Made by a program: the position numbers and the translations under genes. Under the pieces are notes generated by a model. It saw nothing but the letters and a program-made list of their open reading frames with translations. It was not told the origin of the DNA and made no database searches. A stretch of 13,860 nucleotides of DNA from Candidatus Glassiibacteriota bacterium (GTDB taxonomy: Bacteria > Gemmatimonadota > Glassbacteria > GWA2-58-10): the NCBI GenBank assembly GCA_016934095.1, contig JAFGTO010000184.1, forward strand, positions 1-13,860, in the 5' to 3' direction. The first letter of the stretch is position 1. The number at the start of each line of letters is the position of its first letter. Positions 1 to 6,158 of this stretch are shown here, one piece after another.

Positions 1-761
1 ACCCGCTGCAGGCTCTTGTCGTCCAGCAGCATCAGGTCGTCGAACACGAACATCAGGTTTTTCACCTCGGTGGCCAGCTCCGGGTCTTTCTGAACCAGGT
101 TGTCCAGTATTTTCCGCTCGGTGGCCCGGTCCGCCAGGTTGAGGATTTCGGCCACGGTGCTCGCACCTCCGGCCTGTGAGAGGTCCTGGCCGAGCACGCT
201 CTCGAGCTGGCTCTCCAGCACTTTCTCCACGTCGTTCAGCAGCTCCGGGCTGATCTTCCCCATGGTGGCCACCCGGTAAACTATCTCGTTCTGCAGCTGC
301 TCCGGCAGCTCGGACAATATCGATGCCGCCTGCTCAGGGTCGAGGTGGGCCATGATCACCGCCACGGTCTGGGGGTGCTCGTTCATGATGAAGTTGATCA
401 ACTGTGCCGGGTCCACCCGCTTGAGCAGCTTGAACCCCGAGACGTGAAGGGCCCCCTGGACCTTGGCCAATATCTGGGCCGCCCGCGGCCCCCCGAGGGC
501 CTGCTCCAGTACGCTGCGGGCATAGTCCATCCCGCCCTGGGCGATATACTCCTGCGCCAGCACCATCTGGTAAAACTCCTCGACCACCGCATCCGATACC
601 GCCGAGGGGATATCCTGAAGGTTGGCAATCTCGATGCTCAGCTTCTCAATATCCCGCTCGGCCATGTTCTTGAAAATCGTGCTGGAGGCTTCCACACCGA
701 GCGAGATCACCAGGATGGCGGCTTTCTGCATGCCTTTCAGATTATCATAGGTTATTTCCAT
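1..761 (-). CDS. fliG: Flagellar motor switch protein FliG (partial, C-terminus missing)
   Basis: FliG sits on the cytoplasmic face of the MS ring, binds FliF, FliM and FliN, and transmits stator torque. Reading the minus strand from the ATG at 761-759 gives 253 open residues to the window edge; full-length FliG is about 330-345, so roughly the last 80-90 residues (the torque helix) are missing. The N-terminus (MEITYDNLKGMQKAAILVIS) is typical, the family motif EHPQT is at residues 128-132, and a MFVFDDL stretch near residues 237-243 matches the start of the C-terminal domain. The ATG overlaps the fliF stop by one base (TAATG), with an AAGGTG ribosome site just upstream inside fliF, so translation is probably coupled to fliF. 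It is the last visible gene of the flgB-flgC-fliE-fliF-fliG operon. Identification is very secure. Confidence 0.97.
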   Translation of the reverse strand, partial: MEITYDNLKGMQKAAILVISLGVEASSTIFKNMAERDIEKLSIEIANLQDIPSAVSDAVVEEFYQMVLAQEYIAQGGMDYARSVLEQALGGPRAAQILAKVQGALHVSGFKLLKRVDPAQLINFIMNEHPQTVAVIMAHLDPEQAASILSELPEQLQNEIVYRVATMGKISPELLNDVEKVLESQLESVLGQDLSQAGGASTVAEILNLADRATERKILDNLVQKDPELATEVKNLMFVFDDLMLLDDKSLQR

Positions 762-2287
762 TAGTCACCTTCTTCTTCCTCAAGCATCCATGTTTTAAGG
801 AGTTTGGCCACATTGGCCGGTTTTTCCTTGGCGAAGATCAGCACCTGTTCCTGAATCTGAGCGCGCTTCTGCGCCTCGACCGAAATTTCCTCTTCTATCG
901 GCACCGCGGCCTCGATGCCTTCTTCCGCGGCTTCCTTGGGCGGCAGGATCTTTAGCGACCTGAGCAGGGACCTGGCAAAGAGTACGAAGATCAGGATCGA
1001 AATGACCAGCAGGAGTTTCTGGGCCACGCTGTACCAGAATTCCCGGCGTTCGGCCTCCTCGAGGCGCCTGCGCTCCTCATCGACCTGGGAGGTGTCGAAA
1101 TCGAACTGGCTTATGGCAATTTCATCCCCCCGCAGAACATCCAGGCCTATTGCATTCTGCACAATACTTCTGATATTGTCAAGTTCTAGCTGGTCCCGGG
1201 GAACTCTCTGGACCACCTCTTCGCCGGCCGGTGAAGTAACCGTCTGTTTCCTGAAGTTGACGGAGACTGCCACGGTCAGGCGACGGACGTTTCCCGCCTC
1301 CTGGACCATGTGTTCCATGGTCTCGTTGATATCGAAGTTGGTAATCGCACTGGTCTGGCCGGTAGTCAGGGTTTCTTTCTGGTTCGTGGTGGTGGTTTCC
1401 TCGGTCTGTTCGCTGCGCACCACCGTGTTGTTCGGGTCGAAGGTGCGGATGGTCTGATCCATTTTCTTGAAATCGATCTCGGCCGAAACCCTCACGATCG
1501 TGTTCCCCTGACCCATCATGCCGTTGAGCAGGCTCTGGACCTTGCGGGCCAGGTAATCATCCAGGCGCTGGCGCAGCTCGAGCTGGTGCGCGGTGAGCTT
1601 GACCATCGGGTCGGTGGGCTGGATCGAGGAAAGGAGATTGCCGTAGGAGTCGACAATAGTGATATCTTCCGGCTCCATGCCCTCGACGCTGCTGGCCACC
1701 AGGTGGGTAACCCCCAGGATCTGTTCTTCTTCAAGCTTGGCGGAAGGCTTAAGCTTGAGCATGATCGAGGCGGTGGGCTTTTTCTGGTCCTCGGTGAAAA
1801 GACGCTCCTCGGGGATGACGATATGGACCCGGGCTTTATCCACGTTGCGCATGGTCTCTATCGAGCGGGTCAGCTCGCCTTCGAGAGCCCTGCGGTAATT
1901 TATTTTCTGCACGAAATCGGTAACCCCGATGTTGACCTGATCGAAAATCTCATAGCCCACTCCGCTGGTCCTCGGAAGGCCCTTGCCGGCCAGCTCAAGC
2001 CGCGTCTCGGGAATACTCTTGGAGGGCAGCAGGATTGCGGTGCCGTTCTGTTCCAGCCGGTATGGGACCTGTTGCGCCTCCAGCTCCATCACTATGCTGT
2101 TGGCATCGTCTTCCTCCAGCCGCGAGTAGAGCACTTCGTACTTGGGACGCTGCGCCCAGATGAGCATGGCGATCATGCCGATAATGGTCAGGATGGTTAT
2201 CCCGATCGCCGCGAAACGCTGGTTGGGCGACATCTTGTTCCAGATATCCTTGGCCTGGGATAAAAACTGCTGGAAGAATTCGTTCAT
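761..2287 (-). CDS. fliF: Flagellar MS-ring protein FliF
   Basis: FliF (508 aa here; relatives are about 520-570) forms the inner-membrane MS ring on which the switch and export gate assemble. Hydrophobic segments at about residues 26-45 and 424-443 are the two membrane spans. The periplasmic ring-building region lies between them and includes a Thr/Glu-rich loop near 288-316. After the second span a charged linker (about 449-472) leads to the C-terminal FliG-binding helix region (about 475-508), which ends in an acidic tail (EEEEGD). The ATG at 2287 follows a purine-rich AAAGGAAAGAG ribosome site. The gene lies 68 bp downstream of fliE and overlaps the fliG start by one base. All expected parts are present and nothing looks broken. 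Confidence 0.97.
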   Translation of the reverse strand: MNEFFQQFLSQAKDIWNKMSPNQRFAAIGITILTIIGMIAMLIWAQRPKYEVLYSRLEEDDANSIVMELEAQQVPYRLEQNGTAILLPSKSIPETRLELAGKGLPRTSGVGYEIFDQVNIGVTDFVQKINYRRALEGELTRSIETMRNVDKARVHIVIPEERLFTEDQKKPTASIMLKLKPSAKLEEEQILGVTHLVASSVEGMEPEDITIVDSYGNLLSSIQPTDPMVKLTAHQLELRQRLDDYLARKVQSLLNGMMGQGNTIVRVSAEIDFKKMDQTIRTFDPNNTVVRSEQTEETTTTNQKETLTTGQTSAITNFDINETMEHMVQEAGNVRRLTVAVSVNFRKQTVTSPAGEEVVQRVPRDQLELDNIRSIVQNAIGLDVLRGDEIAISQFDFDTSQVDEERRRLEEAERREFWYSVAQKLLLVISILIFVLFARSLLRSLKILPPKEAAEEGIEAAVPIEEEISVEAQKRAQIQEQVLIFAKEKPANVAKLLKTWMLEEEEGD

Positions 2288-2355
2288 TGATCCAACTCTT
2301 TCCTTTGAGTTTATATCTTGCTGTTACAGACCCGGTCAAGCAGGCCGGGAAAGGA

Positions 2356-2694
2356 TCAAATCTGCATACGCTTTATTTCCTGGTAGGCGTCGAGGAACTT
2401 GTTGCGCAGCTCCATCAACAGTTGGAAACTGGTATTCGCCTTCTCCACCGCAACCATTACATCGTGCACGTCGCTGATCTCGCCGGCTATAAAGTCCTGG
2501 ACTTTTTTGCCGGCATCTTTCTGCATACCGTCCACATCGTGGACAAAATTGCGGACCGAATCGCGAAAAGAAATCTCTTTCGGCTGCTGGTCCCCGGTCT
2601 GCAAGCCCTTGGTGGCGGGTGTCGAGGGCCGGGGGTACCTGTCTCCGAGCAGCGGCACTTCCGGCCGAAAAGGCGTTATGCTGAAATCCGGCAT
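2356..2694 (-). CDS. fliE: Flagellar hook-basal body protein FliE
   Basis: FliE (112 aa) is the small periplasmic protein linking the MS ring to the proximal rod, and it is exported by the flagellar type III system. The conserved C-terminal half is clear: an amphipathic helical region from about residue 45, a KANTSFQLLMELRNKFLDAY segment near 85-104, and the hallmark ending YQEIKRMQI. The N-terminal 40 residues are Pro-rich and variable, as in the family. The start is well supported, with a strong AAGGAG ribosome site at 2701-2706, six bases before the ATG. The order flgB-flgC-fliE-fliF-fliG is the standard one, except that an extra ORF separates flgC and fliE here. Confidence 0.95.
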   Translation of the reverse strand: MPDFSITPFRPEVPLLGDRYPRPSTPATKGLQTGDQQPKEISFRDSVRNFVHDVDGMQKDAGKKVQDFIAGEISDVHDVMVAVEKANTSFQLLMELRNKFLDAYQEIKRMQI

Positions 2695-2726
2695 TATTTA
2701 CTCCTTCGAACGGTCGAGTTGGCAGA

Positions 2727-3134
2727 TCAGCCCCTGAGATCGAGGTTCTCACCCCTGGCTGAGGGAGCTTTCTTTTCCAGGTTGCCGTCCAGCCTGTATA
2801 ATCGGTACATTCCCGACTTGACCACGCTGGATGACAACCCGGGATCACCCTGCAGACCTGTTTTTATCAAGTTTCCCGGTTGTGGATCGTGCCTGATCGA
2901 ATGCACGATACCGGTAGCCAGGCTGGTAGGAACGAACCTATCCTGCGCCGGCTGCGCCTCTGCTGAAGGTCCTGGAGTGGCCTGCCGCTCCGCAATATCG
3001 AAGCCGGGCTTGACCCGGCCCGGGGCAACGGACCGTCTGGGAACAACCGACTGGAAATAGGGCAGCACTCGCATCGTTCCAATTTCTTTCGGCTGGGCTT
3101 TCGAGAAATCAATCAGTCCGGGCGGGCCCGCCAC
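2727..3134 (-). CDS. Hypothetical protein between flgC and fliE
   Basis: An unrecognised 135-aa ORF in the space where flgC and fliE are normally adjacent. It is collinear with the operon, and its TGA stop at 2727-2729 lies just upstream of the fliE ribosome site, as expected of a real operon member. Composition is Pro-, Gly-, Arg- and Ser-rich in the first 75 residues. The end is more ordered-looking: SGMYRLYRLDGNLEKKAP near residues 106-123. There is no signal peptide, membrane segment or Cys motif. The listed start is GTG with only a weak GGCGG upstream, and a stop codon lies three codons further up. An ATG at 3074 (residue 21, MRVLPYFQ) is an alternative, giving 115 aa. Codon choice resembles the neighbours. 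It could be an exported basal-body accessory or chaperone-like protein, but that is only positional inference. Confidence 0.55.
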   Translation of the reverse strand: MAGPPGLIDFSKAQPKEIGTMRVLPYFQSVVPRRSVAPGRVKPGFDIAERQATPGPSAEAQPAQDRFVPTSLATGIVHSIRHDPQPGNLIKTGLQGDPGLSSSVVKSGMYRLYRLDGNLEKKAPSARGENLDLRG

Positions 3135-3173
3135 CCGGGATTACCGCCGCAGAGGACCTTCCCCCCTGCAAGG

Positions 3174-3192
3174 GCCGGGGAAATCACCCGGC
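3174..3192 (-). repeat. Small hairpin after flgC
   Basis: The arms gccggg (3174-3179) and cccggc (3187-3192) form a perfect 6-bp inverted repeat with a 7-nt loop, 20 bases downstream of the flgC stop in the minus transcript. No U-run follows, so it is more likely an mRNA processing or stability element, or chance, than a terminator. Confidence 0.3.
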
Positions 3193-3211
3193 GGCGACTG
3201 CGGTTGATGGA

Positions 3212-3703
3212 TCAGATCTCGAGCGCTTTGCGCGACATGTCCTTGTTTGCGTTAAGCGCAGTCAAGTTCGCTTCATAAGCCCTGGCGGCACTGATCATGT
3301 CCACCATCTCGGTGATAATGTTGAGGTTCGGCTTGGCCACATACCCCTGCTCGTTGGCATCGGGGTGGGTGGGGTCGTACACCAGCCGCGGCGGACTGGG
3401 ATCCCGGTAAATCTCGCTGACCTGGGTCCCGGTCGGCACAGGCATCGTGCCCTGCACCGGCTCGTCCTTGATATGCGTTTCGCTTGTCTGCTTCATGTGT
3501 ATCTTGTTTTCAATGTACTTATAGAACGTCGTGGGGGGTGCCTCGCTGGTGACCACCACCTGGCGCCGGTACGGGCCGCCCTCTTCGGTGCGCGTGGTTT
3601 CGGCATTGGCGATGTTCTGGGCGATGGTGTCCATGCGCCGGCGCTGGGCGCTCAAGCCGGAAGCGCTGATATTCAGGGAAGAAAAAATACGTCCCAACGG
3701 CAT
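3212..3703 (-). CDS. flgC: Flagellar basal-body rod protein FlgC
   Basis: FlgC (163 aa, slightly longer than the usual 135-150) is a proximal rod component exported through the flagellar type III apparatus. The N-terminal rod signature is at residues 7-37 (FSSLNISASGLSAQRRRM followed by the NIANAETT motif). The C-terminus has the matching coiled-coil half, with YVAKPNLNIITEMVDMISA and RAYEANLTALNANKDM near residues 121-156, as in all FlgC proteins. The extra length is in the central variable region (about 55-100). The ATG at 3703 follows a strong GGGAGG ribosome site. The gene starts 20 bp after the flgB stop, so the two are co-transcribed. Confidence 0.97.
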   Translation of the reverse strand: MPLGRIFSSLNISASGLSAQRRRMDTIAQNIANAETTRTEEGGPYRRQVVVTSEAPPTTFYKYIENKIHMKQTSETHIKDEPVQGTMPVPTGTQVSEIYRDPSPPRLVYDPTHPDANEQGYVAKPNLNIITEMVDMISAARAYEANLTALNANKDMSRKALEI

Positions 3704-3723
3704 GGGGTTACCTCCCGGCTAAA

Positions 3724-4149
3724 TTAGGATGAAACTTCCCCGCGGATCGAGCTCCTCAAACCGCTGAAAGTTCTCTTGGACATCTGTGAAGCGAAATCGA
3801 AGCAAAGCTGGGCCTTGGCCAGACGGACCATCTCGTTATCGATATCCACGTTGTTAATCCCCGAATGCTGATCTGGGTCATCCGGCATATATGGAACCGG
3901 TTCGACCTCATCCAACCGGCCGGCACCTATTTTCAGGTGGTTTTCATCGGTACGGCTGCCGGTAACTCCGCGGTCTATCTTCAATGCCTTTCGCAGCTCG
4001 TCCTCGAACTGGACTTCCATCCGCCGGAATCCATGGGTGTTGACATTGGCGATGTTATGTGCGCTGGCTTTCTGGCGGAGGGCATAAGTATCCAGTCCCT
4101 TGTGCAACAAAGGCAGATTTGTCTGCTCAAACATAAATTTGTTAAGCAT
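3724..4149 (-). CDS. flgB: Flagellar basal-body rod protein FlgB
   Basis: FlgB (141 aa) is the most proximal rod subunit and the first gene of the basal-body operon. It carries the rod-family N-terminal motif HNIANVNTHGFRR at residues 31-43. The C-terminal family signature GINNVDIDNEMVRLAKAQL (98-116) is followed by a helical tail. The ATG at 4149 has only a weak upstream GGAC. A second ATG five codons in (4134) lacks a ribosome site, so the first is kept. About 130 bp upstream is a full-consensus sigma-54 promoter (4277-4292) pointing into this gene, so transcription of the whole flgB-fliG set probably depends on RpoN and an enhancer-binding activator. Confidence 0.96.
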   Translation of the reverse strand: MLNKFMFEQTNLPLLHKGLDTYALRQKASAHNIANVNTHGFRRMEVQFEDELRKALKIDRGVTGSRTDENHLKIGAGRLDEVEPVPYMPDDPDQHSGINNVDIDNEMVRLAKAQLCFDFASQMSKRTFSGLRSSIRGEVSS

Positions 4150-4276
4150 TTTACAGTCCAGAGTAAAATTATGCTTCGATCATGTTATCCCTGCGACTTG
4201 CCGGTTTGCCATAACGGTTTCTTCCGCACTGAGCGGAACGGGCCGATTATTCGCCCATTACTCTGTGCTCTAAAAT

Positions 4277-4292
4277 AGCAACATCTATGCCA
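4277..4292 (-). promoter_or_regulatory. Sigma-54 (-24/-12) promoter of the flgB operon
   Basis: On the minus strand this reads TGGCATAGATGTTGCT. It fits the RpoN consensus TGGCAY-N5-TTGCW at every defined position, including the invariant GG and GC at the correct spacing. It points toward flgB. The start site would fall near 4266, leaving a leader of about 117 nt. The activator needed for such a promoter (GAFTGA-type AAA+ protein) is encoded at 6159-7556 in the same window. The match is seen directly; its activity is inferred. Confidence 0.85.
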
Positions 4293-4415
4293 TTGTCTCC
4301 GAACCCCTAACTTGCCTAATCTCTTTAAGTTGTGTAAAACTCTGTAGCTGATCTAGGAAAAATGGTCCCTAAACTATCGGCAAGCCAGGAAATAGACTGT
4401 CAATCCATAATAGCA

Positions 4416-4438
4416 CCGCACCCGCAAAACAGGTGCGG
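4416..4438. promoter_or_regulatory. Palindrome, possible enhancer site for the sigma-54 activator
   Basis: A perfect inverted repeat, ccgcacc (4416-4422) and ggtgcgg (4432-4438), has a 9-bp spacer. Its centre is about 160 bp upstream of the predicted flgB start site, within the usual range for enhancer sites of NtrC-class activators. The half-sites resemble the GCACC/GGTGC halves of NtrC sites, but the spacing differs. A second short inverted repeat (ccctg/caggg, 4447-4457) lies beside it. The role is inferred from position only; a hairpin in RNA is the alternative. Confidence 0.35.
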
Positions 4439-4606
4439 GGTAACACCCCTGCCAGGGAATAAATATAATAAGATATTTTTTGTTAATCATCCTCGCTCGC
4501 TTCCGCCTGAGCCGCCAGATCGTGAGGAATGCGCCCGGTCGTTCACTTCATAAGTACTATTAAATGCAATACTTACATCTGTTTTTCGCAATTGATAGTG
4601 TAACGG

Positions 4607-4633
4607 AGAATTTCAGGTATAAAAGGCCGATAT
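4607..4633 (+). promoter_or_regulatory. Weak sigma-28 (FliA)-like promoter candidate
   Basis: GCCGATAT at 4626-4633 matches seven of eight bases of the flagellar sigma-28 -10 element GCCGATAA. Eleven bases upstream, AGAATTTC (4607-4614) matches only half of the TAAAGTTT -35 element. It points to the plus-strand gene at 4798 with a leader of about 155 nt. This is suggestive only. Confidence 0.25.
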
Positions 4634-4787
4634 AAAGATTTTCCTGAGGCATTAATTGTTAATCCGTTACAAACTGAACTAAACACTGTTTTACCTTGAA
4701 TTCTGCAAACTTACCTGTTATATTTCAACATGTAATTTAATTTCGGCCGGGTTCCAGTTCACTATATTATTAACCGATACGCATTTT

Positions 4788-4793
4788 GGAGGA
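4788..4793 (+). promoter_or_regulatory. Ribosome binding site deciding the 4798 start
   Basis: GGAGGA lies four to five bases before the ATG at 4798. It fixes the start there rather than at the in-frame TTG at 4786, which is upstream of, and partly within, this site. Confidence 0.8.
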
Positions 4794-4797
4794 TCTT

Positions 4798-5223
4798 ATG
4801 TCTGATATGCTGAAAGCCTTTTTTACCGGTGTCGAAGATTTCGCCAAAAAAATGAAGGAGCACTCTTTGGAATCATCCGAGCAATCCTCCGGAAGCCAGG
4901 AACTGGTAAAAAAGGTCGCCCTCTTGACCGATCGGGTGGATAAGCTGCTCAACCTGCTGGAAGGCAAACTGGGTACGGCGATCAAAGTGGCCCCGGTCAA
5001 GGGTAAAAGAATGATGGATATCAAGAAACGCATTGACGATATTATCGCAGAAAATCCCAAGGGTATCCGACCGCCGCAGATAGCCAAAACACTCGGAACC
5101 AAGGTGCAGAACCTTTACCCTCACCTCAAGGCTGCGGTAAGTAACAAAAGAATCATCAAAGACAAGACAGGAACCTATTTCCCGTTGAAGCCGAAAGAAA
5201 AGAAACCCGAGAAAACCCAATAA
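4798..5223 (+). CDS. Small coiled-coil / winged-helix-like protein, unknown function
   Basis: A 141-aa protein, the only plus-strand gene in the window, with a strong ribosome site. I do not recognise its family. Residues 1-22 form an amphipathic helix-like segment (MLKAFFTGVEDFAKKMK). A Ser-rich linker (24-34) leads to a heptad-like Leu/Val coiled coil at about 36-58. From about 73 to 129 the pattern is helix, helix after KGIRPPQIAKTLG, helix (QNLYPHLKAAV), then a short hairpin (KRIIKDKTGTYFP), which resembles a winged helix-turn-helix. The tail is Lys-rich. A dimerising DNA-binding regulator is therefore plausible. It lies divergent from the flgB operon, convergent with cheZ, and ends at a bidirectional terminator. 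A link to motility is inferred from location only. Confidence 0.75.
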   Translation: MSDMLKAFFTGVEDFAKKMKEHSLESSEQSSGSQELVKKVALLTDRVDKLLNLLEGKLGTAIKVAPVKGKRMMDIKKRIDDIIAENPKGIRPPQIAKTLGTKVQNLYPHLKAAVSNKRIIKDKTGTYFPLKPKEKKPEKTQ

Positions 5224-5241
5224 AGCTCCGGGTTTACTATA

Positions 5242-5302
5242 AAAAAACCGGTTACCCAGTCAGACCTGTTCTTTCAGCCTGATACGTGGTAACCGGTTTT
5301 TT
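5242..5302. terminator. Symmetric bidirectional intrinsic terminator
   Basis: Perfect 15-bp inverted arms (aaaaaaccggttacc at 5242-5256, ggtaaccggtttttt at 5288-5302) enclose a 31-nt loop that can form a further 4-5 bp stem (5259-5263 with 5279-5283). The paired run ends in T6 on the plus strand and T7 on the minus strand. It can therefore stop both the 4798-5223 gene and the cheZ-side operon, which converge here. Confidence 0.9.
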
Positions 5303-5326
5303 ATTATCAGCCCGTTTAAGATGCTC

Positions 5327-5348
5327 GCAGTCTTCCGGGAAGGACTGC
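5327..5348 (-). repeat. Hairpin just downstream of the cheZ-like gene
   Basis: The arms gcagtc (5327-5332) and gactgc (5343-5348) pair perfectly, with additional partial pairing inside around a short loop. It lies about 15 nt past the cheZ stop in the minus transcript and has no adjacent U-run. It could protect the 3' end of the message before the terminator at 5242-5302. Confidence 0.35.
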
Positions 5349-5362
5349 ATCCGGCGGGCGCT

Positions 5363-6097
5363 TTATTTCTTTTTTTCGTACCTGGTGGTGATCTCATCCG
5401 CCAAAGACTGGCGTTCCTCCCTTTTGTCAAGAGTGGCGCCGGGGTCGAAAACTCCGGTTCCGGCCCGAGACTGTTTAGCTTTGGGCTTTTTCCCGCTCAC
5501 CAGGGCGAGGATCTGCCCGAAATCCATCAGTTTCCTCTCCGCCTCCTCGATCAGATTGTTGGCTTGATGGATTTGCTGGGTGGTGATATCCTGGAACTGC
5601 ATCTCATTCATGATCTCGAATGCTTCTGCCTGGATTTCGTTTTCGATCTCTTCGATCTTCTCGGCGGACTCGGCAACTGTCCTGGCGGTGGGATCGGGAT
5701 CCAGGTTCTTCAATAATTCCTTCATCTCGCCCAGCCGCTGGAAAACCTTGCTCTGGCTCTCACAGATCTTATCCACCCGGTCCATCACCTGATCCGCCAC
5801 CTTGCGGGTGGATTCCGTCACTTTGCCCAACTGCTGGCTGGCCTGCCCCAGGAGCTCGTCCGAGCTCCTGTTGAGCTCCTGCTTAGTCATTTCAAGGTCT
5901 TTGGCAACGGAAAAAATAAACTTTTCGAGCTCGTTGAAAAAACCTTTGGTCCTTATTATTGCATTGTTCAATAATTCTTTTTCAGATTTGGCTAAAGAGC
6001 TGGAATCGACGTTTTCAAAGCTCTCCAGAACATCTTTGACAGCCTTTCTCAATTGACCGAAATTTTTATTTTCAAAGCTCCTTAGTTTTCGGCCCAT
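5363..6097 (-). CDS. cheZ: CheZ-like CheY-phosphate phosphatase
   Basis: CheZ dephosphorylates CheY-P and so ends the motor-switch signal. This 244-aa all-helical protein carries the family's catalytic motif MQFQDITTQQI at residues 166-176. Asp170 and Gln174 fall where E. coli CheZ has Asp143 and the catalytic Gln147. Long amphipathic helices on both sides (about 56-130 and 140-198) fit the antiparallel four-helix dimer. The C-terminus is unusual: the classic CheY-tethering peptide (ending DDLLDSLGF in enterobacteria) is absent, replaced by a Lys/Ala linker (202-212) and a charged end. The ATG at 6097 has a GGAG ribosome site. The gene is 61 bp downstream of the sigma-54 activator and is the last gene before the terminator. 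cheY is encoded five genes upstream in the same orientation. CheZ family membership is secure; efficient CheY binding is an inference. Confidence 0.87.
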   Translation of the reverse strand: MGRKLRSFENKNFGQLRKAVKDVLESFENVDSSSLAKSEKELLNNAIIRTKGFFNELEKFIFSVAKDLEMTKQELNRSSDELLGQASQQLGKVTESTRKVADQVMDRVDKICESQSKVFQRLGEMKELLKNLDPDPTARTVAESAEKIEEIENEIQAEAFEIMNEMQFQDITTQQIHQANNLIEEAERKLMDFGQILALVSGKKPKAKQSRAGTGVFDPGATLDKREERQSLADEITTRYEKKK

Positions 6098-6158
6098 ATA
6101 AGTCTCCGATCATCCAACCTTATTGTCTTGAGGCTTTAAAGCGCCAAGCGTCCGCAGG

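Larger units (their letters stand above)
4150..4797. other. Divergent AT-rich intergenic region
   Basis: This stretch of about 650 bp separates flgB (minus) from the plus-strand gene at 4798 and holds no convincing gene. It is visibly more AT-rich than the flanking genes, apart from a GC-richer patch near 4490-4535. It contains the flgB sigma-54 promoter (4277-4292), a palindrome upstream of it (4416-4438), and a weak sigma-28-like match reading toward 4798 (4607-4633). There is also an 8-bp inverted pair, tgtaacgg (4599-4606) and ccgttaca (4664-4671), of unknown meaning. Two short plus-strand ORFs here look like chance. Confidence 0.7.

Noticed and set aside
1310..2263. 317-codon plus-strand open frame across fliF
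   Set aside because: Antisense to a clear FliF; composition (His/Leu/Gly-rich) is that of a mirrored GC-rich gene and there is no domain.
2336..2848. 170-codon minus-strand frame overlapping fliE
   Set aside because: Different frame from the well-supported fliE, no ribosome site, and no recognisable features.
4242..4249. GCCGATTA on the plus strand as a sigma-28 -10 element
   Set aside because: No -35 at the right spacing and it points away from flgB into its leader's antisense.
3865..4278. 137-codon plus-strand ORF antisense to flgB
   Set aside because: Covers flgB and its leader, including most of the sigma-54 leader; no family resemblance.
4362..4553. 63-codon plus-strand ORF in the divergent intergenic region, with AGGA before its ATG
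   Set aside because: Low-complexity, no domain, and it spans the palindrome and AT-rich stretches; more likely regulatory DNA.
4786..4800. TTG start for the plus-strand gene
   Set aside because: It precedes and overlaps the GGAGG ribosome site that serves the ATG at 4798.
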